DNA of 37,202 nucleotides. Origin: Pseudomonas fluorescens. GTDB lineage: Bacteria; Pseudomonadota; Gammaproteobacteria; Pseudomonadales; Pseudomonadaceae. The position numbers were made by a program, and so were the translations under genes. The notes beneath the pieces are model-generated. The model made no database searches, had not been told where the DNA came from, and saw nothing but the letters and a program-made list of their open reading frames with translations. Shown piece by piece: positions 16,276 through 24,799 of this stretch. The stretch is from NCBI RefSeq assembly GCF_902498195.1, contig NZ_CABVIY010000011.1, positions 1-37,202 on the forward strand, written 5' to 3'. Numbering within the stretch: the stretch's first letter is position 1; the number at the start of each line of letters is the position of its first letter.

Positions 16276-19200
16276 TTAGAAGTGCAGGTCCCAGTCTGTG
16301 GTCGCCAGCTTGTGCCCGGTCATTTCAACCGAGGTTACAAAGCCATTTGCCACGTCAGCGATGGTGCTGCCGTTGTTGAGCGCATTAACCCAGTAGGCCT
16401 TGCCTTCAGCGTCTGCGGCACGGCCAAAGACAGCCTGATAGAGCACGTCGACATCGTGGCTGGCATCACCGTTGAGGCCGAAACCGCGGGCGATGCTTTC
16501 CGCGTTGCCGAGGATGTTGACGGTGATGGCCCCAAGGGACGCGCCGTTGGATTGCAGCCCCCCCCAGTAGTCGAAGCCACCGATATCGGCCTGGCGCCCA
16601 AGAACGTTGTTGTATAGTCCGGCAAGGATGGTTAATTCGTCACGGCTCTGCACGGCAACCGCACCGTCGTTGAACATGATGTTTTCAGTGTTGGTGACGG
16701 TGATTTGCTGAGTCGGATCGGCTTTGTCGGTGACCAGTACATAACCGTCATATTGGTCGATGCTGTAGGCCGACTGTGCCTTGGTGAACACGGCCACATC
16801 GTTACCGGCCCCCGCGTTGAGATGGACAGATGTGGCGGTGCTCAGCGGGTTTTCATGGGTGATGTTGATATTGTTGACGCTCGCCGTCCCTGCGCCGGAA
16901 GCCGTTCCGGTGGGGGTCAGACCATACTGCAGTTGATCGTCACCGGCACCGGCGAAGACCTGGCTAGGCGTGCTGTTGGCGAGGATGAACGTCTGGCTGG
17001 CGGCATCACCGGTGAGGATCTGGCCGGCTGTGCTGCCGGTCACTGAAACCGCACCGACCATGGCGGCGAAGTCGACTTTGTCCAGGACGATGCTGCTCTT
17101 GCTCGCCAGTGCGCTGGTGTCGACCACCAGCGCTGTGTGTTGCGAGGCGCTGGAAGTGCCGGTCAGGGTCAGTGGTGTCGATGACGTGGCCAAGGTGTTC
17201 TGCACGATGATGGTGTTCACCAGTAACGGCACGTCAGGCGACAACAGGGTGAGGAATTCAGTGCCGTCGCCAGTCAGATGGTTTTGGTCCTTGGCATCAT
17301 GGGTGGTCGTTTGCGCTTTAATCGCAGCAATCAACGCTTCCAGCGAGTTGCCTGCAGGCAGACTCGCGCCGCCAATCGATGTCAGGCCGGTGCCAATGGG
17401 CACCTGGATGGTCAGCAGGGCAGCGCCGTTGGCCGTGACCAGCGGAATATCCGCCACATTAGGGTTACCCACGGTGCTCCCTTCGCCGTCGGACACCACA
17501 GGAATAATCACCGACGTCCCGGTACCGCCACCTGGCAACGTAACAGGGGTCGAGGTGACCGGCACGCCGTCGACCACTGTCGGCGTTGTGGGCTCTGTCG
17601 GGGTCACCGGCGCCGCGACGATGGACAGTACCAGGGCGCTGCTGGCATTGGAGACATTGCCCGCGACGTCTACCTGCTTAACCGTCAGGCTGTGGTTGCC
17701 CAATGACAAGGCATTGCTGGTGATGCTCCACACACCCAGATTATTGGCCGTGCCAGTGCCCAGTAGGGTGATGCCGTCAGTGTCGTAGAGCTTGACGGTG
17801 CTGTTGGCTTCGGCGGTACCGGTGATGATCGGACGGTTGGCGTAGGTAATGCCATCGCCCAATGTGCCCGTGTCACTGGCTGGTGCGAGGATCACATCAG
17901 CCGGCGCCGCTGGAGCCGTGTTTTGAATGCTGACGGACAGTGATGTGCTCGCTCCGGAACCGTTACCTGCCGCATCGACCGCTTTGGCGGTCAGTGTGTG
18001 GGTGCCGCTGGCCAGGGTGCTGCTGGTGATGCTCCACACACCCAGGTTATTGGCCGTGCCGGTTCCCAGGATGGTGGTGCCGTCGGTGTCGAACAGCGTG
18101 ACCGTGCTGTTGGCTTCGGCGGTACCGGTGATGATTGGCGTGCCGAGATTTGTAATGCCGTCACCTGGCACGCCCGTGTCGCTGGACGTGGCCAGGGCCA
18201 GGCCCGTCGGCGCGGCAGGCGCGGCGGTATCGATTGTTAGGCTTTTTACGACGCTGGCTGACGATACGTTGCCTACCTCATCAACCGCCTTGGCCGTAAT
18301 GGTATGAGCTCCGCTACTCAGTGCGGAGCTGGTAATGCTCCAGGCCCCGAAGCCGTCGGCAGTCACCGTGCCGAGCACTGTGGTGCCGTTGGTGTCGAAC
18401 AGCGTGACGGTGCTGTTGGCTTCAGCCGTACCGGTGAATACCGGCGTGGTGGTGCTGGTAATGCCATCGGTGTTCGAGGCGCCGCTGTCACTGCCTGGCG
18501 ACAGGACAAGCGTCGGTGCCGACGGTGCAGTGCGATCAAGCGCATAGGTTTGGCCGCTGGTGAAGCCACCGGCGATTTCCACCGAGGATCCGTTCTGGAT
18601 GCCGGTGCCGCTGCTTTTGAGGTCCAGTCTCAACGTGCCGTCGCCGGCCAGGCCATTGACGTTGACCGTGTAGGTGATGTTGTCGGCGGTGGTGACGCTG
18701 GCAATGGTTCCGGTGGCGGCTCCGGAGGAGGCCAGTGTGAAGTCAGACTGATCCACACCGGTGACTGCTTGGCTGAAGGTCACGGTGTAGTTCACGGACG
18801 AGGCGGCATGATCGACCGCCGCGTCGGTCTCGCGCACGATGGAACTCACCGCAGGGCTGTCGGTGACGCTGATGGTCAATGCCTGGAATGCGTCGTTGCC
18901 GGCTGCGTCGCTAGCCTTGAGGTAGATGTGATAAGTGCCAATGGCCAGATTCTGCGCAGCAATGAGATTGCCGTTGGAGATCGAGAACTTCGCGTTGTCA
19001 GCATCATTGGTGGTATCGCCAGTGGCCAGACCGTAGCTTACCGAATGGGCATCGGTGCTCGACAACGTGGCCAATGTCGCGCCGTTGATCGCCGCCACGC
19101 TACTGATCGAGCTTGAACTCAGGGCAAGGTCCGTCGGGGCACTTTTGTCGATATTCACCGTAAGGCCCGACGATGCTGACGACGTGTTGCCGGCAGCGTC

Positions 19201-21579
19201 CGTGGCCTTGACGGTGATTGAGTGCGTGCCAGACGCGAGCGCCGAGGTGGCGATGCTGTAGATGCCACTCCCGTTGGCCGTGCCGGTTGCCAGTAGCGTG
19301 GTGCCGTCAGTGTCGTAGAGTTTGACGGTGCTGTTGGCTTCGGTCGTACCGGTGATGACGGGCGTGTCGATCTTGGTGATGCCATCGGAGGGGGACGTGC
19401 CACTGTCGCTGGCCGAGTCTAGCGTCGGCGCAGAGGGCTTCGCCGGTGCAGCGCTATCGACCTTGAGGGAGAGCACCGTACTGGCCGCGGATGTCTGGGA
19501 GCCGCTTGTCTGCTTGGCCGTCAGGGAATGAGTACCATCAGCCAGCGTGCTGCTGGTGATGGTCCAGTTGCCGGCGCTGTCGACCACGGCAGTGCCCAAT
19601 ACCGTGGTGCCATCGGTATCGTAAAGCGAGACCGCCGCGCCAATGACGCCGGTCCCTTTGATTTCCGGGATTTTTACGCTGGTGATTCCATCGCCCGGTA
19701 CGCCGGTATCGCTGCTTGAGCTCAGGGACAGGGCCGGAGCGGCTGGAGCCGGAATTGCTGAATAGGGGATGCCATAGCTGTAGGCCGTGCCAGTTATCAC
19801 ACCACTCACACTGTCAACGCTCAATGCATCATAGGTAATCGCAAAGCCACCATTGGCGGCGGGCACGATGACCGGATGATCAATCCATTGGCCCGCCGCC
19901 ACCGTGATGCCCGAGTCAACCGGTCCGGAAACGGCAACACCGCTACTGGTATAGGTGTAAATATTGACGCCGCTCATGTCGCTCTTTGGCAAGGCGACCA
20001 GGATTTTCCCGTCGCTTGACTCGGCCAGGCTGAAGCGGGCAGGCCCCGGCACGGACCACGCGTTATCTCCAGGACTGACGGAGGCGACGATCTGTTTGGC
20101 GTAGATGGTTTTAGGGGCATTTACGCCGTCATAGGAGCCGTTCTGAGTGAGGGTGTCGCTTGAGTTGACCGGCGTGCCGTCGCTGTTAAACAGCATCAGT
20201 TGGTACTGCTGGGTGCTGCCATAGTTGTTCAGGCTGACCACGGCAAAGCCGCCACCGCTGAGTGCGATGGCATGCTCGCCGTCTTCAGTGCCGCCGGCGC
20301 CAGCGGTAACGGACCAGTTCAAGCGTTGGCTCGAATAGCCTGAAGCGAAATTCTCAGGCGTGCCCGCGCTGTCGAACTTGAAGGCATAATCGCCAAGCGG
20401 CGTGCTGGTGGGCGAGTAATAGACATAGACACTGTCTGTCACCACGATGCTCTTGTCAGCCAACTGGACGATAGACGGGCCCGCGCCGTTACTGAATTTG
20501 TAGAAAACGTCGTGATCTTCGGCACTTGAATACCGAATGGTATTGCCACCCATCGTCGTTTCATTGGTACGGGTCAGGGTTCCATTGCTTTCGCCGTAGA
20601 TATCCAGCGTCAATGTCTGGTCTTCTGTATAGAAAGCAGCGGCAAATCCGCCATCGGCCAGTGACGTCAGCGACACATTTTGCCCAGCCTTGCTACTCAG
20701 CGGCTGGGTAGTGCCTTGGGCAATGCCAGCGTTATCGTATACCTGATAAAACACGCCGAAAGTGCTGTAGTCGTGGGCGACCGAGGTGTCGGCTGACCAG
20801 GCGACCACGAAACCACCGTTGGCCAACTTGGCGACAGACGCGTTCAAGACGTAGTCGCTGCCGGAAACGGTCAGCGTAGTGATGATGTTGTTGGAGGCGT
20901 CAGCAACTACGATCTTGGCCGCGTATTGTGGCGGCGCACCGTTGTACGAGTTGTCACCGCTGATTTGGTGCAAGTACACATCGGCATGCCCGCCGTTATT
21001 CAGCAATGCAATGCCCTGGGCAGAGTCGTAGTTACCGCTGGTCGTCGGCTCCAGCGCAGTCCCCGTCGCTAATACACCCTGATAATCCGCCAGTACCTGT
21101 GCATTGAACGGCAGCACCGCCTCGATCGGTCCGGCCTTGACCTCAAGATTCCAGTTGCCGCCCTGGTTCGCCGCACCGGTGAGGTCACTGGACGCTGCGA
21201 CATCGGCCCCGGTCAGTTTGGCCAGCGACTGCACCAGCGCTTCGCCATCGGTACCGGCTCCGGCGTTACAGCCATAAAGAAGAATATCGCCATCAGCGGT
21301 CAGCGCACGGCCTATCGTCGCCAGATCCGTAGCGTGGGTAACGGCATTGGCGCTGGTCAGGTTCAGGCTGCCCAGCTGCACCATGCCCTCGGTGCCATGG
21401 GACAGCACTTGAATGGAACTGATATCGCTACGCCCGGCCAGCACCGCGGCCATCTGGCTCAAACCGTCCACGTCAGGATCAAGTACAAACACTTCTACAT
21501 CTGGCGCCAGGCCGGCAAGCAAAGTGGCGCGATCCTGAACACGGCTGTCTACGAATAGAACAGAGGCTTGATTACTCAT
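16276..21579 (-). CDS. Large DUF4347 / Ig-like repeat / DUF4214 adhesin, type I secretion candidate
   Basis: This is a 1,767-residue surface protein. ATG 21579 follows GGAAGGA at ideal spacing. Residues 1 to about 170 form a DUF4347 domain (VLFVDSRVQDRATLLAGL, VLSHGTEGMVQLGSL, ILLYGCNAG). About 170-610 is beta-rich with propeller-like blocks. About 615-1325 carries five bacterial Ig-like repeats (TGTAEANSTV(K/T)L(Y/F)DTDGTT, GTHTLTAKAVDAAGN) interrupted by two other beta domains. Near 1540 and 1595 are single degenerate RTX-like turns (AGAGDDQLQYG, AGAGNDVAVF). The C-terminus has two DUF4214 units (YNNVLGRQADIGGFDYW, YQAVFGRAADAEGKAYW) and ends DWDLHF. No Sec signal is present. The repeats suggest an extended cell-surface or biofilm adhesin exported by the PrtDEF-type system. 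Confidence 0.9.
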   Translation of the reverse strand: MSNQASVLFVDSRVQDRATLLAGLAPDVEVFVLDPDVDGLSQMAAVLAGRSDISSIQVLSHGTEGMVQLGSLNLTSANAVTHATDLATIGRALTADGDILLYGCNAGAGTDGEALVQSLAKLTGADVAASSDLTGAANQGGNWNLEVKAGPIEAVLPFNAQVLADYQGVLATGTALEPTTSGNYDSAQGIALLNNGGHADVYLHQISGDNSYNGAPPQYAAKIVVADASNNIITTLTVSGSDYVLNASVAKLANGGFVVAWSADTSVAHDYSTFGVFYQVYDNAGIAQGTTQPLSSKAGQNVSLTSLADGGFAAAFYTEDQTLTLDIYGESNGTLTRTNETTMGGNTIRYSSAEDHDVFYKFSNGAGPSIVQLADKSIVVTDSVYVYYSPTSTPLGDYAFKFDSAGTPENFASGYSSQRLNWSVTAGAGGTEDGEHAIALSGGGFAVVSLNNYGSTQQYQLMLFNSDGTPVNSSDTLTQNGSYDGVNAPKTIYAKQIVASVSPGDNAWSVPGPARFSLAESSDGKILVALPKSDMSGVNIYTYTSSGVAVSGPVDSGITVAAGQWIDHPVIVPAANGGFAITYDALSVDSVSGVITGTAYSYGIPYSAIPAPAAPALSLSSSSDTGVPGDGITSVKIPEIKGTGVIGAAVSLYDTDGTTVLGTAVVDSAGNWTITSSTLADGTHSLTAKQTSGSQTSAASTVLSLKVDSAAPAKPSAPTLDSASDSGTSPSDGITKIDTPVITGTTEANSTVKLYDTDGTTLLATGTANGSGIYSIATSALASGTHSITVKATDAAGNTSSASSGLTVNIDKSAPTDLALSSSSISSVAAINGATLATLSSTDAHSVSYGLATGDTTNDADNAKFSISNGNLIAAQNLAIGTYHIYLKASDAAGNDAFQALTISVTDSPAVSSIVRETDAAVDHAASSVNYTVTFSQAVTGVDQSDFTLASSGAATGTIASVTTADNITYTVNVNGLAGDGTLRLDLKSSGTGIQNGSSVEIAGGFTSGQTYALDRTAPSAPTLVLSPGSDSGASNTDGITSTTTPVFTGTAEANSTVTLFDTNGTTVLGTVTADGFGAWSITSSALSSGAHTITAKAVDEVGNVSSASVVKSLTIDTAAPAAPTGLALATSSDTGVPGDGITNLGTPIITGTAEANSTVTLFDTDGTTILGTGTANNLGVWSITSSTLASGTHTLTAKAVDAAGNGSGASTSLSVSIQNTAPAAPADVILAPASDTGTLGDGITYANRPIITGTAEANSTVKLYDTDGITLLGTGTANNLGVWSITSNALSLGNHSLTVKQVDVAGNVSNASSALVLSIVAAPVTPTEPTTPTVVDGVPVTSTPVTLPGGGTGTSVIIPVVSDGEGSTVGNPNVADIPLVTANGAALLTIQVPIGTGLTSIGGASLPAGNSLEALIAAIKAQTTTHDAKDQNHLTGDGTEFLTLLSPDVPLLVNTIIVQNTLATSSTPLTLTGTSSASQHTALVVDTSALASKSSIVLDKVDFAAMVGAVSVTGSTAGQILTGDAASQTFILANSTPSQVFAGAGDDQLQYGLTPTGTASGAGTASVNNINITHENPLSTATSVHLNAGAGNDVAVFTKAQSAYSIDQYDGYVLVTDKADPTQQITVTNTENIMFNDGAVAVQSRDELTILAGLYNNVLGRQADIGGFDYWGGLQSNGASLGAITVNILGNAESIARGFGLNGDASHDVDVLYQAVFGRAADAEGKAYWVNALNNGSTIADVANGFVTSVEMTGHKLATTDWDLHF
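17610..19740 (-). repeat. Tandem Ig-like repeat region within the adhesin gene
   Basis: Five related units of about 300 bp lie at roughly 19440-19740, 19140-19440, 18230-18530, 17930-18235 and 17610-17925. The last three are highly similar at DNA level. A cadherin-like segment (about 18840-19140) and another beta domain (about 18540-18840) separate the first two from the last three. Unit number could change by recombination. Confidence 0.8.
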
Positions 21580-21664
21580 GTGATCCTTCCGATGGAGTGT
21601 AGGACTATAAAGAGAGGTTTTTTAGCTGAAATACTGGCTTATAGCTATTAATCATTGGTTTTTA

Positions 21665-21682
21665 TAGATATCTAGCTAGCTA
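21665..21682. repeat. 18-bp TAGCTA-type site, copy 1
   Basis: The sequence TAGATATCTAGCTAGCTA is identical to 35034-35051, and 17 of 18 bases match 25466-25483 in the parA promoter region. It is nearly palindromic and is a candidate binding site for the RHH partition protein. Confidence 0.7.
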
Positions 21683-21705
21683 TAATTACCTGTGTTTTTT
21701 CAGGT

Positions 21706-21725
21706 AACGACTACAAATTCCGGCT
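21706..21725 (+). repeat. Solitary iteron away from the origin
   Basis: AACGACTACAAATTCCGGCT is identical to iterons in the origin at 25951-25970 and 26101-26120, yet lies over 4 kb away. It could bind RepA outside the origin, for example for handcuffing or gene control, or be a relic of an earlier origin boundary. Confidence 0.8.
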
Positions 21726-22094
21726 ACGTAGTCGCCTAGAACTGTGCTTTGCCGGGATCAGTCGAAACTACTCGATCCGCGTGTTTTATGCTGGGCGCGT
21801 GATGGGGTGCCAATTCTGAATCCCAGAGGACTTCGCATTAACTTCCCTATCGGCTGTCGTTTTGGATTTCTGAATTTTAACGATGAGCGGTAGACGCTCG
21901 AGCTTGAGGTTGATCCGCTCACTGAACGGCCTGAGGAAACTCATGTGGGATGAAGTGTGGGGTTGAGAATACATCTGATGTGAAAATCTCAGTTTTTATT
22001 GGGCAAAACCTTATCTGTACGAGGATTTATACTCCGCGTACATTAGAATTCGTATTTCGTCTTGCCACGGCCAAATAGGGGGCCAACATCTAAC

Positions 22095-23303
22095 ATGGCC
22101 AAATTGACGCAATCCTTTCTCCGATCAGTTAAAACCCCGGGCAGCTATCATGATGAACGGGGGCTCATTCTGCGCGTCAACGCGAAGGGCACCAAAAATT
22201 GGGTCTTGCGCTATCAGCTCAATAATCGCCGTCATGACTTAGGGTTGGGGGCCTTCCCGACGGTTTCGTTAAAGGCTGCGCGGCTGGCGGTCGACACCCA
22301 TCGACTGGACCTTTCCCAGGGTATTGATCCACTGAGTAAACGGGCAACGCTGCAGTACGAGCAAGCACAGATAACGCGTGCTTCAGTGACGTTTCGCCTC
22401 GAAGCTGAGCGGTATATCAGTACCCATCGTCAGAGCTGGAAAAACGTCAGGCACGCACAGCAATGGTCGAACTCTCTGCGCGACCACGTGTATCCATTGC
22501 TGGGCGAGATGCTTGTAGGCAGTATCAAAACCGAGCATGTGCTCGATGTGCTCATGCCGATCTGGACCAGCATTCCGGAAACAGCCTTTCGCCTGCGAAA
22601 TCGCATTGAATTAGTGCTGGATGCAGCCAAAGCCAGGATGTTGCGCGAAGGAGAAAATCCAGCTCGTTGGAGAGGCCATCTTGATAAATTGTTGCCGCGT
22701 CAAAAACGCGTAAAAATACCTTTCAGTACCATGCCGGCAGAGCGGCTAGGTCCGTTCATTCGGCAGCTCGACAGCCTGGAGAGTACGGCGGCGCGTGCGT
22801 GCGAGCTGCTCATCTATACCGCCTGCCGGAGCAACGAAGTGTGCGATGCCCGCTGGTCCGAGTTCGATTTGGCGGCAGGGCTATGGACGATTGATGCTGC
22901 GCGAATGAAAGCAGGAAAGGTCCACCGAGTGCCGTTGTCAGCAGGTGCCATTCAGGCCCTGGAGCAGCAGAAAGGCAAGCATCCCGTCTATGTCTTCCCC
23001 AATGCCAGGCGCTCCGGCAGTTTGCCCGGGAACGCTATTCGCCGCGTCATGGATGAGCTTCAGGCCGGAGAATACGTTCCCCATGGCTTTCGCTCAACTT
23101 TCCGCACCTGGTCTGCCGAACATACCAATTTCCCGAGAGAGATTTGTGAAATGGCGCTTGCTCACTCCCTGGAAGACAAAGTGGAAGCGGCGTATAACCG
23201 CGGCGATCTTTTAGATAAGCGTCGGCAATTGATGGACGAATGGGCAACCATTATCAGTGTGGACGCGATGATTATCTTTAATCATCAGGCTGCAAAAAAT
23301 TAA
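22095..23303 (+). CDS. int: P4-type tyrosine recombinase / integrase
   Basis: The protein has 402 residues. ATG 22095 begins MAKLTQSFLRSVKTPGSYHD; an in-frame TTG at 22062 is less likely. The N-terminus is the DUF4102-like arm-binding domain (LGLGAFPTVSLKAARLAVD), followed by a core-binding domain and the catalytic domain. Catalytic residues visible are Arg near 244 (TACRSNEV), HGFR (His about 330, Arg about 333), a second His near 357 (LAHSLED) and Tyr near 366 (AAYNRGD). This family usually integrates genomic islands at tRNA genes. On a plasmid it may resolve multimers or let the element enter the chromosome. Its 3' end overlaps that of the convergent tus-like gene by 26 bp. Confidence 0.93.
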   Translation: MAKLTQSFLRSVKTPGSYHDERGLILRVNAKGTKNWVLRYQLNNRRHDLGLGAFPTVSLKAARLAVDTHRLDLSQGIDPLSKRATLQYEQAQITRASVTFRLEAERYISTHRQSWKNVRHAQQWSNSLRDHVYPLLGEMLVGSIKTEHVLDVLMPIWTSIPETAFRLRNRIELVLDAAKARMLREGENPARWRGHLDKLLPRQKRVKIPFSTMPAERLGPFIRQLDSLESTAARACELLIYTACRSNEVCDARWSEFDLAAGLWTIDAARMKAGKVHRVPLSAGAIQALEQQKGKHPVYVFPNARRSGSLPGNAIRRVMDELQAGEYVPHGFRSTFRTWSAEHTNFPREICEMALAHSLEDKVEAAYNRGDLLDKRRQLMDEWATIISVDAMIIFNHQAAKN

Positions 23304-24303
23304 GATCTAGTTGGGTTGCATCAGGCGCTTCTGTAAGTATTTTTCGTTGCCCGCCGGCTGAATAGGTTGAGGAAACGCTACTCGAGTTAGTTACCGGCAC
23401 ATCTGGTTTGCGCTGGCCCACCAAGTCATCCGGATTCAGATAGAGGCTCATACGGGGTATCACTTCGATGCGCTGTTTTATATCAGGCCTCTGGGCTTGA
23501 CGCGCATGCCGATCAAAATCCCGTAGTTCGTGTACGTCAATGGGACGGTCTCCCGCTAATACGAACATGGGTAAGTTGCTATGAATCATTGCGTCGTAGC
23601 GTGAGTTTTCCGAGAAATACACCATCGCTCTTGGATGCGGAGCAACTTTTTTATATTTGATCAGACTTGCTTGGTCAGCCAGGTTAACAATACGCCGCAA
23701 TTCGGCCCCCGCCAGGGTTTGATCAACCTCAATCCCCTCTTTCATGGCCTGTTGTTTTGCAGTCTTGCCCAGTAACTCCCTGACCTTGCCAACCGCTACC
23801 CGCTCGCCTCCTGTGGTGTGGCCAGCCCAGGTAAATACAATCATCCGCGGGCAGATATCAAACGCCTGAATGTGACGCTGCAATTGCTTCATGCTTATTT
23901 GCCCGCCTAAAGCCTGGCGCAAGATCTTCGAACGTGCCGAGGGTGCCAAATTCAGCTCAATACGGGTCTTCTCAAGCTCCATCATGAGTTGATCTTTGAG
24001 CTGATTGATCTCTTTCACCCAATGCAGAACGCTCTCGCTGAGGGCGAAGTACCCTGGTAAGCGCATGACAGTACCGGGTGCCTGATCAGGCATTCTCTCG
24101 AACATCGACATGGCATGAAGTGCTGCATTAACTGCCGCGCTGCCTTCTAAAGCTCGAGCCTCGATATGGTCGGTTGCTTTTTGTTCGACCAACAATGGCA
24201 GCTGCCATACCTTCGAATGCACCACAAAATTTGGCCATACGCCGCCGAACTCTTTGAGTGCATCAGTTAGGCTGGCATGTGAAAGCACAATATCAGAAAT
24301 CAT
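23278..24303 (-). CDS. tus: Tus-family DNA replication terminus site-binding protein
   Basis: The protein has 341 residues. I start it at ATG 24303 (MISDIVLSHASL) with AGGGG upstream; the frame extends to a TTG at 24321. Recalled E. coli Tus lines up along most of its length. RLPG followed by INQLKD matches RLPG and INKLK. PSARSKILRQALGG matches the PTAARFEWVHRHLPG region. IVFTWAGHT matches LRFGWANKH. RIEVIPRMSLYLN matches LRLIIPRLHLYV near the C-terminus. Tus binds Ter sites as a monomer and blocks replication forks from one side. Here it would act on the plasmid itself. It is transcribed leftward, separately from the partition genes, and is flanked by the inverted sites at 24302-24408. About 60 C-terminal residues beyond the Tus core are unexplained. 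Confidence 0.8.
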   Translation of the reverse strand: MISDIVLSHASLTDALKEFGGVWPNFVVHSKVWQLPLLVEQKATDHIEARALEGSAAVNAALHAMSMFERMPDQAPGTVMRLPGYFALSESVLHWVKEINQLKDQLMMELEKTRIELNLAPSARSKILRQALGGQISMKQLQRHIQAFDICPRMIVFTWAGHTTGGERVAVGKVRELLGKTAKQQAMKEGIEVDQTLAGAELRRIVNLADQASLIKYKKVAPHPRAMVYFSENSRYDAMIHSNLPMFVLAGDRPIDVHELRDFDRHARQAQRPDIKQRIEVIPRMSLYLNPDDLVGQRKPDVPVTNSSSVSSTYSAGGQRKILTEAPDATQLDLNFLQPDD

Positions 24304-24408
24304 AATACCACCCCTTAGCAATTTCTTAATCTCTTAAGCTCCCCCTTCTCGTCTGCGCAAATCAAGCGGGTTCGTTCGATTATTGGCTTGCTTTAGGGGT
24401 GGTATTAT
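24302..24408. promoter_or_regulatory. Inverted 16-bp repeats at the tus start: candidate Ter sites or SD-sequestering hairpin
   Basis: ATAATACCACCCCTTA (24302-24317) overlaps the Shine-Dalgarno and start codon of the tus-like gene. Its inverted partner TTAGGGGTGGTATTAT (24393-24408) matches at 15 of 16 positions. E. coli tus is repressed by its own product at TerB next to its start, so these may be Ter sites in opposite orientation. Alternatively, in the mRNA the upstream arm would pair with and hide the ribosome-binding site. The core does not clearly match the E. coli Ter sequence. Confidence 0.55.
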
Positions 24409-24450
24409 ATCGGTATTCCCACGCGCTATTCCAGATTGTCGATCGTTAAA

Positions 24451-24467
24451 AGCTATATTGCTAGCTA
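24451..24467. repeat. TAGCTA-type site, diverged copy between tus and the RHH gene
   Basis: AGCTATATTGCTAGCTA matches the 18-bp site family at 14 of 17 positions. It lies just beyond the stop codon of the RHH gene and upstream of the tus-like gene. Confidence 0.45.
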
Positions 24468-24487
24468 TACAGATAGCAAGCTAATAA

Positions 24488-24799
24488 TCATTCCAGATTG
24501 AAGTGCTTCTTTAATAACTGTTGGACGATGTCCGTTTCAGTTACTCGCTTTCCTGTCTTGGCCGATTCTTGAGCAGCTCCAAGCTTGAGCGCGCAAGCAA
24601 TATCCCAACGTAGTCGAAATAATTTTTGGACCGTGGGTTCTGGTTTGAGCGCCTCTATCATGTAAGACGCTGTTTCTTCGACTGCCGGCTGCTTTCGTGT
24701 AGAGGCAGATTTTGATAATGGTTTATCGGCCTCTCCCCCTTCCAAAAATTCATTGGGATCCTTTTTGTAGCTCTTTATATCTGGCTTGGCCTTGATCAT
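24488..24799 (-). CDS. Ribbon-helix-helix partition protein (ParG-like centromere-binding partner of ParA)
   Basis: The protein has 103 residues. The first about 55 are polar and look disordered (KSYKKDPNEFLEGGEADKP). The C-terminal 45 have the ribbon-helix-helix pattern: strand KLFRLRW, helix DIACALKLGAAQESAKTG, turn, helix TETDIVQQLLKKHF. Its ATG overlaps the parA stop as ATGA, so the two are co-translated. ParG-type proteins bind the centromere with the folded domain and stimulate ParA ATPase with the flexible tail. The TAGCTA-type sites in the parA promoter region and elsewhere are the obvious candidate targets. The family call rests on pattern and position. Confidence 0.78.
   Translation of the reverse strand: MIKAKPDIKSYKKDPNEFLEGGEADKPLSKSASTRKQPAVEETASYMIEALKPEPTVQKLFRLRWDIACALKLGAAQESAKTGKRVTETDIVQQLLKKHFNLE

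Larger units (their letters stand above)
21580..22094. other. Intergenic region between adhesin and recombinase, with plasmid-type sites
   Basis: This 515-bp AT-rich spacer must hold the adhesin promoter (leftward) and the recombinase promoter (rightward). It contains an 18-bp TAGCTA-type site (21665-21682), the inverted repeat TTACCTG/CAGGTAA (21686-21692/21701-21707) and a lone iteron (21706-21725). A 62-codon frame at 21786-21974 has no convincing support. No tRNA-like attachment site was recognised. Confidence 0.6.

Noticed and set aside
16400..17000. RTX toxin-type calcium repeats at the adhesin C-terminus
   Set aside because: Only isolated degenerate GAGDD/GAGND turns are seen, not a run of nonapeptides; the DUF4214 units are the clear C-terminal feature.
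21786..21974. 62-codon minus-strand frame between adhesin and recombinase
   Set aside because: It has no convincing start context or recognisable motif and lies in a region of regulatory repeats.
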